From Phragmites australis (lineage: Eukaryota; Streptophyta; Magnoliopsida; Poales; Poaceae), in contig NC_084922.1 of assembly GCF_958298935.1 (NCBI RefSeq), positions 14,262,501-14,326,500 on the forward strand: a stretch of 64,000 nt of DNA, given 5' to 3'. A model generated the notes under the pieces. That model made no database searches. It was not told the origin of the DNA and saw only the letters and a list, made by a program, of their open reading frames with translations. The position numbers and the translations under genes are program-made. Of the stretch, positions 55,317-64,000 are shown piece after piece. The stretch's first letter is position 1, and each line of letters begins with the position of its first letter.

Positions 55317-57785
55317 ATGGCCAGTAACGCTCATGTTAATGTGGGAAAGCCTTCGTTCTTTAAGGGATCAAACTATGCCTATTGGAAGGCTAGAATGATC
55401 GTCTATCTTAAGGCTGTGGGCGGTAAGTTATGGGATATAGTGGATAAGGATTATGTAATTCTTGATCCTACTAATCTTACCGTTGAAGATAGGGATAATA
55501 CTCTTGCAAATGCTAAAACTACGAATATTCTTTATGGTACTTTAGATCTTAATGAGTTTAATCGCATTTGTAAACTTTAGACCACAAATGAGATTTGTGA
55601 GGTAAAATTTGAAGGATACAACTCTAGTGCAAATCTTGAGTGAAATTCTCACTCATGATATTTTCAAGAAGTCACAAGAAGATCTTCATGATGTTACTAC
55701 CGATGCCAAGAAGAAAAATGTTGCATTCAAGGCTCAATGATTGTTGGGGGGAAAATAAACCAGCCTGAGGATAATGATTGAAGATTACCATCCAGGTCTC
55801 TCCGAAGCCTTGATCTCTAAACCCTCAGTTAAAGGCTCGACCTCCGAAGTCATTAGATCCGTTCATGGTACCTCTTTGTACCAGTATAGCCTTCCCTTGG
55901 CTTAACCGGCTCGGCCTCCCAAAGGCTCAGCCTCCCAAAAACCCGTCCTCCCAAAGCCTCGATCCCCCGAAGCTTCGGCCTCCTGAAGCCCCAGCCTTCC
56001 GAAGTCCTACTTCCTAAGCTTTCACCTCCCGGTTCCATGCCTCCTAAGGCTCCCACTTCAGGCTGCTCGAGCCGCCTTCCCGAAGGCTACAAGGTGAGTC
56101 AGCAGGCCTTAGAAAATATCTGTCGAAAGGGGAGCACTGGTCATGCTTTGCTTGCAGGGAAGTGACCGACATTAAAAGCCTGGGCTAATGGACGCCGCTC
56201 TAACACTCTGACGTAATAGAGGCTATCCTAACACCCCAGATAGTGCGGCGCCGGGCCGCAATTGGCGACAGGCTTGCCGCACTCCGGGGGAGGCATGCAC
56301 CACGATAGTTACCACGGTGGATATTTATCTCCCCAATAGGGTAGAAAGTAGTTATCCGGGATACGGCCCAGTAATTCGGTCAGATCCCAGATATTTGTAC
56401 ATTGTGATAACTTGTACGCCAAGCTACGTATGGCCCTATAAATAGGGGGGCATGGTCAACTTGGAAAAAGGATGAAAAAGACGGGCAAGACAGCAAAAAA
56501 GACACAGAGGTGAAAATACATCAAGTCACGTTGTGATACTCCTCTCAGAGCGTTCCATTTTTTCTACCATCAATACATTCGTGGTGTTCCTTCCTCTTAA
56601 ACTTCGTCTCCAATCTTGAGTTTCCTCCTTAGAAGAAACTCTCGCCATACTTCCTGGGGCAAGACGAACTCTTGCTCCAACAATGATCAAGATACAAAGA
56701 TAATATGAAGAGAGATAATGAAGATGACGATCATGAAGAGATGGCTCTTTTTGTGAGAAGATTCAAGAAATTCATGAAGAAGAAGAGATATCAAGGTAAA
56801 TATAGCAAGAACAAACAATATTACAAAGGGAATCCCTTCAAAGAAAGAATATATTTTGAATGTGGCGAAAAGGGACACATTGCCACAAATTGCAAGAACA
56901 AGGAAGAAAAGTACAGCAATAAGAAGAAGGATAGTGATGAAGGTATTCAAGAAATACTACAAGAAGAAGAAATATGGCCAAGCATGCTATGTTGAGTGGG
57001 ATTCAGATGCAAGCTCAAGCTCCAACTCCAATGATGAGAAGCCATCTCAAAAGAGTCTTGCTGGTGTAGCCATTAAGGAGGCACCTTCACTCTTCTGCAC
57101 ACCTTATTACCTCATGACAAATGGAGACTCTAAGGTATTATGTGATGAAGATGAATATTCATATGATGATCTAGTTGCGTTAATAAATGGTTTTGATGAC
57201 TTCATGAGCAAAGAAAGAGTAAAGTTTAAGGAATTGAAGAGAAGACACACCTCTCTTCAAGAATCATATGAGGAGCTAAAGACATCTCATGAGAGTCTAA
57301 AAGAAACTCATGAGATGCTTAAGGAAGCTCATGACTCTCTTATTGCTCATGAAACCAACAAAACAAAAGTAGATATGAGCATATCTTGCAATATTCTTGA
57401 TGATATATCTACTTCATCTCTTATGTGCTTATCTACATTGCATGATGATTTGCTTACTTTGGCTAAAGTTATATCTTGCTATGATGTATTGATTATTGAT
57501 GAAAATATCATATTAAAAGAAAAGGTTGAAAAACTAACATATGATCTTGCAAGATGCTATGTTGGAGAATCTAAACTTAGACAAGTTTTGGATAGTCAAA
57601 AGTTCTCTGCCAAGAAGGAAGGTCTTAGGTATGTTCCCAAGAAGGGTAAGAAAGCATTCATTCATCATAAAGCCATTTTTGTGAAAGGTAGTGATTATTG
57701 CATAAAATGCAAGAAAACCGAGCATGATGAAAATGATTGCAAAAATGTGAAGGATAATTCATATGCATCTTTTGATTCATGCTAT
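55317..57785 (+). pseudogene. Gag remnant of Copia copy B
   Basis: Gag starts near 55317 (FFKGSNYAYWKARM) and stops at 55578-55580. Sequence between that point and the NLKDTTLVQILSEILTHD-like segment (near 55605) is deleted relative to copy A. After the solo LTR, the zinc knuckle near 56850 reads YFECGEKGHIATNC, with Tyr for the first Cys. A 316-codon open stretch (56856-57803, running into the next LTR) holds the coiled-coil-like gag tail with repeated LKTSHESLKETHEMLKEA. The knuckle defect, the stops and the missing pol make it inactive. Confidence 0.85.
55742..56682 (+). mobile_element. Tat-like Gypsy solo LTR in Copia copy B
   Basis: This 941-bp LTR begins TGTTGGGGGGAAAATA and ends CTTGCTCCAACA, with a perfect target duplication ATGAT (55737-55741 and 56683-56687). 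The TATA box CTATAAATAG lies near 56430. It is flanked on both sides by gag of copy B, and removing it restores continuity with copy A, so it is a true solo LTR made by LTR-LTR recombination. Confidence 0.92.
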
Positions 57786-58692
57786 TGTTGGGGGGGGGGG
57801 GGATAAGCCAGCCTAAGAATAACGGTTGAAGATCACCATGTAGGTCCGTCCAAAGCCTTGATCTCCGAACCCTCTGTTAGAAGCTCCATCTCTGATATCA
57901 TAAGATCCTTTCACGGTACCCCTTCGCACCTACGAAGCCTTCCCTTAGCTCCGCCAGTTCAACCCCTCAAAGCCTTCCAAAACATGGCCTCCCGAAGCCT
58001 CAGTCCTCCGAAGCTTCGGCCTCCCGAAGTCCTGACCCTCCGGGGTCCCGCTTCCCAATGCCTTCATCTCCCTGTTCTCGCCTCGGGATGATCAGGCCAC
58101 CTTCCCGATGCCTTGGGGTGAGTCAGCAGGCCCTAGGAAGATCGGTTGAAAGGGGAGCGCCGGTCGTGCTTTGCCTGCCAGGAAGTGGCTGGCATTAAAG
58201 GCCTAGGCTGATGAGCGCCACTCTGGCACCCTGACGTGATGAGGGCTATCCTGACACCCCTGACAGTGCGACGCCGGGCCGCAATTGACGACCGGCTCGC
58301 CCCCATCAGAGGGTAGGCACCACGATAATTACCATGGTGGATATTTATCTCCTAACAGGATAGAAGGTAGTTATCCGGGATAAGATTCAGTAATTTAGCC
58401 GGATCCTGGATATTTGTACATTATGATAACTTGTACGCCAAGCTACTCATAGCCCTATAAATAGGAGGCCATGGTCCTCTAGAAGGAGGGAGAAAGAACC
58501 CAAGAGAACAGCAAAAATAGAAACACACCACAGCGAACGTTGTGGTACTCCCCTCCCAAAGTAATACATTTTTCTATCATCAATATATTCGTGGTGTTCC
58601 TTCCACTCAAACTTCGTCTCCAAGCTTGAGTCTCCTCCTTAGAAGAAACTCTCGCCGTACTTGCTGGGGCAAGATGAACTCTTGCTCCAACA
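57786..58692 (+). repeat. 5' LTR of the Tat-like Gypsy element
   Basis: This 907-bp LTR begins TGTTGGGGGGGG and ends CTTGCTCCAACA. The TATA box CTATAAATAG lies near 58454. It is collinear with the solo LTR at 55742-56682 throughout. Confidence 0.9.
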
Positions 58693-58711
58693 GTGCGCTG
58701 TCCGTGGGGAT
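58693..58711 (+). promoter_or_regulatory. primer-site-like sequence of the Tat-like Gypsy
   Basis: GTGCGCTGTCCGTGGGGAT directly follows the 5' LTR. It resembles the TGGCGCCGTCTGTGGGGA site usual in this group, with a few changes. Confidence 0.65.
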
Positions 58712-59689
58712 GCGAACACAGAAGTGCTAAGAGAGGTAGGAATCCAAGAGGAAAACCACCAGAGAATCAGCTAAAACTGCCATACCCACCGTTGCGAGCA
58801 TTCAACCCAATGCATGGCTACCTTAGCCATACGCACTGCATGCTCCAGCCCCGCTGCTGTATGGGATGGCGTTCCTCTGACCTTTGCCAACTCAGAACCC
58901 TGGGTCGGTATTGGAACCCCAGACGGCGCGGAGGCCTTCCCTCCTCTGCGCGATGAAGACCTCACCGCCTTAGGAGAGGATGCGGTCGAAGCCAGAGCCA
59001 AGTAGGTCGCCTTCCAATGGTTCTGGCGGTCCAACCCAAGAGTGCTCCTACCTGGGCGTGGTCCCTAGGTGTCCCGTTCGACCAAACCTGGAATACCCCG
59101 AGCGAGCCAATATCTTCAGAAAGTCTGTCCACTCTACGCCCTCCTTGGGCCCCTTAGGTGAAAGAGGGTTCCAAGGAGACGGAGGGTTCAGGGGTACGCG
59201 GACCTCACCAGCGCCTCCAACCCCGCAACACCAACCGCGCGCAGGGAACCCCAAGCCCACCTCGTCCGGTGAGGCATAGTCAGAATCACTTCGGCTCTAA
59301 AAGCCGATTCACCGGGCAGCCCCGATGGTCTCCCAAAGGGGAAGGAGCCCCTGGGGAGACCACCGGCCCTGGGACACACCGCCTTTGGCTGCGACTCCGA
59401 TGACAACTCCAAGCTCCAGTGCCCCCGGAGGCACACAGGTGCATCCTGCACGGACCAAGGCATGTCCACAACACCAACAGCTGCCGCACCCTCATGACCT
59501 TCTGGGAGGAATACCTTGGAAGGCAAGCATAATACTTGGCCACAGAAGGAGCGGGCGAGGGACGACACAGGATTCGGAGGCCTGGGGCAAACTCCCGGGC
59601 AAATCCCCGGCCCCTCAACCCTGCACCATCACAAACAACCCTACTACCAACGGTAACACATCCAGCAACTAGAACTTAGTCGGGGACAC

Positions 59690-59905
59690 ACCGTCTCCAG
59701 GCTCCGGACGGAATATCTCCAGAGCCGGGTAGCGGCCAAGGACCAAGGCAGTCAAGAACTGCCTCTCCCAACTAGCCTTCGGCTACGCCTCTAACATGCC
59801 GCCGCCAGGCTCCGGGCGGTTTACCTCCGGGGCCAGACAACAGCTAAAAAGCTGAGGGGGTCAAGCACCACCTCTCCCAGCCTAGCCATAGGCTTCGAGG
59901 TCACC
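59690..59905. repeat. two tandem 105-110-bp units
   Basis: Two adjacent GC-rich units share CCAGGCTCCGGRCGG, CTCCRGRGCC, CACCTCTCCCA or TGCCTCTCCCA, and CTAGCCWTMGGCT segments, the second starting about 108 bp after the first. They lie in the Gypsy leader region. No coding role is evident. Confidence 0.6.
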
Positions 59906-59940
59906 AAGCCTCACAATAGAGGCCTTATTCCTACAAAGGT

Positions 59941-60413
59941 ACGCCCCCTATTAAAACTACCAAATAGTTTACCTAGTGATCCGTCTTTTATACAGCAAGG
60001 TTAGAGTCTGTTGGAGGCCTCCAACCTTACTGTTAGGAAGTCTTTTTCAATAGATAGCCACTAGGTAGAAGCAGTAGAACTTAAGTTACATTTTCACTTA
60101 GCATGAACAGTTATATCACTTAGCTTTGTTTTACGCTACAAATAGCTTCTTATTACCAACAGTAGAGTGCAAAACTTAGCTAGTATAACCATGCAAAATC
60201 CCTACACTCCCACAGACGCATCATGCGCAGGGTGATCTTCATGCGGGCCATCTAAAATTTTGAAGAAAGATAGAAATTAGTAACCATTTTATAAAGAGTA
60301 GTAGACAGAGAAAGGAAAAACTGGAAGAAAAACAATTTTGATAAAGTAGTTTGTACAAACATAAGTCCTTAGCACGTCCAGTCTATTTAGGTTGTGTCCT
60401 ACGGTCAACACAA
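59941..60413 (-). other. internal region of the long-LTR Gypsy element (minus)
   Basis: On the minus strand this is the leader after the primer site. A frame starting MARMKITLRMM near 60250 is short and stops. No recognisable Gag or pol is present, and the junction with the neighbouring Gypsy element is not resolved. Confidence 0.45.
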
Positions 60414-60424
60414 CTCTGATACCA
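60414..60424 (-). promoter_or_regulatory. primer binding site (tRNA-iMet), minus strand
   Basis: The plus strand reads CTCTGATACCA, the inverse of TGGTATCAGAG. It lies four bases from the LTR edge at 60429, which fixes the element's orientation as minus. Confidence 0.85.
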
Positions 60425-60428
60425 CTTC

Positions 60429-63390
60429 TGTAATACCCAAATTTAAAGGAACAAAACCGGGCACAACACATGTATGCCAGGATCAAGTTTCCATACATGT
60501 GCCACATCATCAGTGTATCACCACTGTGCCGAAATTACAACGTTATATAACTTATTACAAAGGGACCTGAGGGTCTAAAAGAAAACACAGCAGAACTAAA
60601 AAGAAGTCTTCAGCACCAATGGGGCCACCATCTTCCACATAAGTCGACCGGGGGCACACCAGCCTAGAACAGTAACTCCGGGTCGAAGTCGTCCTCGTCG
60701 AAGTTTGCAGCATCAAAGACAGCTTCTGAATAGCGGTAGAATGCAAGAAGAGGGACAACGGGAGTGAGTACAAAATGTACTCCACAAGTGTAGGGGAAAA
60801 AATATATTATGGGGCTCAAGTCAAGGAAAGGATAGACAGAGGTTAACTGCACTAAGCAACTATGACCTATGACATCAACATCAGGCATCCTATTTACTAG
60901 GTGAAGACTCAACTATAACAAAAAGGAATGACTCATCGGATTCCATCCAACTACCAAGACTCACCGGGTAATTCCATCACCCGGCTACCCAACCGACCAT
61001 ACCAAACCCAAATCCCAACTAATCCTGAAGAAATCCAAGCCACTCTTGTCCGTGAGCACGGCTGATCAACCAGTTTGTTACTCTACAGAGTTTGCATAGC
61101 TTTCCCCACGAGTCGTGATTCCCGTGTTGCTTCACACTTCTGGGGTGTGGAGTCGGGGTCTCACTACAAGGCCTTTACAAAGCTCCTTCAAACCTGCAGG
61201 CACCCACTGAGGTTTTACTGCTAACAGACGATTACATCACTGCAGAAGCCCCCTCTTGTGCCACTTAACCGTCCAACGATGCTCACAGAGCCAGAGGGAT
61301 GGCTAATTAGTTGGCCAGGACATACCCATATGGGCCTCATGGTTGTGCGGTTTAACTTGGTTACAGGCTTCAAGAAATGGTCCTCAGGACCCCACACAAA
61401 AACAAACACAAGCCTGCTATTCAGCATTACCTCAAACCAACCATTCTGTTGGAATCCCTATACCATGTTGCTACAAAATTACTATTTTTGAAATATGGTT
61501 GCACAGTTCATTAGTCAATGTTAACATATCTCCCAACCCTGACTGCAATAGCATATCTACCCATTATATAACATGATAAAACAACAGTGATAAGGAATAT
61601 TTATTCAAAACTAATAAATCCTATAATGGGATTTCATATTTAGACAAGCATGCATCGAAGGTAAAACATCTACATAAATATCCTAAAAATAGGTGCAAGA
61701 TACTCAAGGACACTTGCCTTCGATTGAGTGTTGCTCAAAATCCTCGAACGCTTGGTCTTGAGATTTTCAGATAGCTCAGCTCCTACTCGACAAACTGGAA
61801 AAGCATACAAAACAAAACTCTAAGGATAGTACACCAAACAGTACTTAAACTAAGTAAAAAAAAACCTATAAAAAGATTCTACAGGTCGCAACAAACATTT
61901 GGGCGCAAAAATCGCCTAAATCGAAGCTACGAGCAAAAAGTGTTGAACATTTGAAGTTCCAGGGACTAATCTGCAAATTTTTGTTGAATTCCGAGAATAA
62001 AGATAATTGCTTTTATACTGAAAAAGTGGATTTATGATGTCATAAACATATGCTGAATTATTTCTCTGAAGGAAAATTCATGGAAAAGGTTCACGGGACC
62101 CGTGGACCACGGCCTTATGGCCGGTCCACGGTCCACGGTGGACCAAGGCTCAAAGGGTTATGCCTAGTCTAATCTGAGCCGTCAGATTTGGATCGGGTGA
62201 CCGAGATCAAACACGGGCGGCGAGGGACGAGAGAGCCAGCGACCGACTGCGGCGGGCGACCGGGAGCTCACCAGCACAACGTGAAAAGGCACCTCCGGCC
62301 AACAATCTCATCGAGATTAGGCACAAAAGAGAGAGGAGGGGATGGGGGTCATCACCATGGGGTCAGCGGTGGCGGAGGAGCTCCGGAGACTGCCAGTGAC
62401 GGGGAAGAACGGGCGGCGGCCTTCGGTCACGGTGGGGACGGCGTCCGGCTATGGATGAGGCTCCAAAAAGCGTCAGGAAATGAAGCTCGAGGTCCTGCGA
62501 AGCCGAATGGAGGAAGACCAAGGTCAAAGAAGCTTCGGTCATGGAGAATTTTGGGCGGCGGTGAGCTCTTACTGTCGGCAATGGAGGAGATGGCGGCAAG
62601 CTCAAATCCGTGCGCAAAACAAAAAGAAAATGGGTGTTTCGGGTGGGGAACGACGCAAAGGAGACAATGAGGGGCTTAAATACCCGAAAGAGGAAGAGGA
62701 GAGGGCCGATTGGAAGGGATTTGGCCGGTGCCATGATTTCCAATTAAAGCTTCGGTTTCCAAAATATAATGAGGGCAATAGAAGGGGGAAACGGCCGGGA
62801 AGGGGGAAAGGAAGGGAGAGGATCGCGGTGGTGTGGTTTAATTAGCGAGTAAAATCTCGGGGAGGCAGGATTTGGAAGAGGGCGCGTGATTTTGGGGGCG
62901 GTTCATCCGGCAGCGGGAGGTGGAAGAGAGGGAGCCGGCTCGGCTCGGGCCGGTCCCACCTGGCGGCGGAAGAGAGAGGGAGAGCGGCTCAGTGCAAGGG
63001 AGCAGGCCGGTTCAGCCTAACGGGCCGGTGCGGGGAAGATGGAGCGACCCACGCAGTGGAGAAAAGAAGAGAGGCGAGGGGGAGGGGGTTGGGCTGGAAA
63101 GGAAGAATCAGCCCGAAACTCTTTTCCAATACTGAAAACGCCTTTTCTTTTAATTTTAAACTGATTTTCACAAAGGGTTTTAAACGAGCGCCATCTAGCG
63201 AGATTTCAAAAAATTTCCACGCATAAAAACCAATTGCAACTAGGATGGCATGAATGCATCGACACAAATATAATCTATGGCCAAATTAAAGTTAGAAATT
63301 AATTTCTCTCTATAGAACAAAATTGCAACTCCTATTTAAATTCTAGCAAAATTTTAAACTATTCAAAAATTTGAAATTTAGGGTGTTACA
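60429..63390 (-). mobile_element. 5' LTR (2962 bp) of a long-LTR Gypsy element
   Basis: Read on the minus strand, the LTR starts TGTAACACCC at 63390 and ends GGGTATTACA at 60429, next to a primer site. It shares ordered short blocks with the 3983-bp solo LTR at 27867-31849. The minus-strand promoter probably lies near GTATTTAAGCCCC (about 62672). Open frames at 62188-62845 and on the other strand are GC-rich chance frames inside the LTR. ATACC (63391-63395) is the expected right target duplication; the left copy is not in the window. Probably Tekay/Del chromovirus, by inference. Confidence 0.82.
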
Positions 63391-63464
63391 ATACCTACTT
63401 TCTTCTTCCTAATAATTTATCTCAAAACATCCTACGATGGATATGGCACACCATACCTACTCGT

Positions 63465-64000
63465 CTAATTTTCAATCTTTTGAATTCTCCTCTTCTTGTC
63501 TGAGGGTGCGAGCCGACGGATATGTTCCAACAGTTCACTTCGACCAATGAAGTTCTCCCAATTGCACTTTCATGTCTCCTACATCATAGTACCTAAAAGT
63601 TAGAATTTAAAAAAAATAACACCAAAGCTACCAAAATTCGCATACTCACCCAATCATCACCAACAGTGTCACCACAAAAGTATCCATATCCAAGCTCAGA
63701 TGACAGTACACCCTCTTGAGCCGAGATGCCACATTGATACTTTATCGATGCGTTCATGTCGCATGTCATCTTCTCATCATATGACTTGTATTCTGTCTAT
63801 TCCTCCTCCTTCGGTTAGAACAGCTTCGGACCATATATGAACTCTTCAAAGTTGCACACAGTCCATTCATCCTACACACATGTTGAAATTATCATAACAA
63901 GATCATAATATCATTAGTTTGAGTGGCATGGTTCACCACTTACATGGTCCTAGCTCGAGCAATAGAACAAAAGGAGTATATGTCAACCCCTCCGGTGGAC
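63465..64000 (-). pseudogene. broken spliced gene segment, unknown protein with Cys/Trp motifs
   Basis: Three minus-strand exon-like blocks keep good splice signals: 64000-63944 (donor CCAT/GTAAGTGG), 63871-63650 (acceptor TGTGTAG, donor TTGG/GTGAGTATG) and 63578-63465 (acceptor GATGTAG, stop TAG at 63465-63467). The second encodes DEWTVCNFEEFIYGPKLF, then after a stop KSYDEKMTCDMNASIKYQCG and SELGYGYFCGDTVGDDW. The third encodes NWENFIGRSELLEHIRRLAP. Cys-Gly and aromatic-Cys spacing recalls a GRF-type zinc finger, but weakly. Three in-frame stops (two in exon 2, one in exon 3) make it a pseudogene. It could be a host gene or derived from a transposon. It continues beyond the window. Confidence 0.55.

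Larger units (their letters stand above)
54841..57785 (+). mobile_element. SIRE-like Copia retrotransposon copy B, nested and truncated
   Basis: The LTR occupies 54841-55257, followed by a primer site and then gag (55317 on). It is interrupted by a Gypsy solo LTR (55742-56682). The copy is cut at 57785 by the 5' LTR of another Gypsy element. It matches copy A closely enough to show each insertion site of copy A as an empty site. Confidence 0.87.
57786..59940 (+). mobile_element. Tat-like Gypsy element, 5' end
   Basis: The 5' LTR (57786-58692) inserted in the gag tail of Copia copy B; GCTAT (57781-57785) is the left target site. After it come the primer-site-like TGCGCTGTCCGTGGGGA and about 1.2 kb of GC-rich leader or gag-like DNA with short frames on both strands but no recognisable Gag, protease or pol. 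The right end merges into the next Gypsy element near 59940-60250. The second LTR is outside the window or lost. Confidence 0.8.

Noticed and set aside
62188..62845. GC-rich frames of 120-160 codons as host genes
   Set aside because: They lie inside the Gypsy LTR 60429-63390, overlap in several frames on both strands and have low-complexity Gly/Arg text.

Overview
This is plant nuclear DNA, almost certainly from a grass (Poaceae). GT-AG introns are present, and nearly everything else is nested transposable elements of types typical of grass intergenic DNA: Copia elements with tRNA-iMet primer sites, Gypsy LTRs starting TGTAACACCC/TGTCACACCC or TGTTGGGGG, CACTA transposons, L1-type LINEs, a SINE and small MITEs. 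I cannot name the species. I find one convincing host gene, a three-exon heavy-metal-associated isoprenylated plant protein (HIPP) at 9893-10959 (+). A second host-like locus is a broken spliced coding segment at 63465-64000 (-).

Layout. 1-2600: mostly unassigned, with a SINE at 699-828. 2612-7211: a decayed Copia element that has lost its reverse transcriptase core and carries a Tourist-like MITE. 7279-9401: 3' pieces of a LINE (-). 9770-11150: the HIPP gene with its TATA box. 11532-17789: a solo LTR (target duplication ATGAC) split by a nearly intact Copia element (12059-17620, 129-bp LTRs, target duplication CTGAT) whose single gag-pol frame has one in-frame stop. 17790-26782: AT-rich DNA with two foldback elements, one of them built from a series of short palindromes.

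26783-37440: SIRE-like Copia copy A. It was hit by a 3983-bp Gypsy solo LTR (CAAGC), a 1648-bp non-autonomous CACTA (AGA) and a 1562-bp BARE-like solo LTR (AAAGG). 37865-45726: a 7.9-kb CACTA transposon with degenerate tnp2-like and tnpA/Ulp1-like genes and an unexpected internal third subterminal-repeat array. 45830-51205: a nearly full-length but dead LINE (-). 51206-54550: 3' LTR and tandem-repeat-rich 3' region of a Tat-like Gypsy element (-). 54841-57785: SIRE-like Copia copy B, hit by a solo LTR of that Gypsy family (ATGAT). 57786-about 59940: 5' LTR and leader of another Gypsy copy (+). 60429-63390: long LTR plus primer site of a Gypsy element (-), then the broken spliced locus.

The transposon genes do not form a working pathway. 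The interest lies in the insertion order, which matched target duplications resolve almost completely, and in repeat structures (foldback palindromes, an alternating 98/136-bp minisatellite, a chimeric-looking CACTA) that standard family labels do not explain. Coordinates of element edges marked by target duplications are exact; others are approximate.
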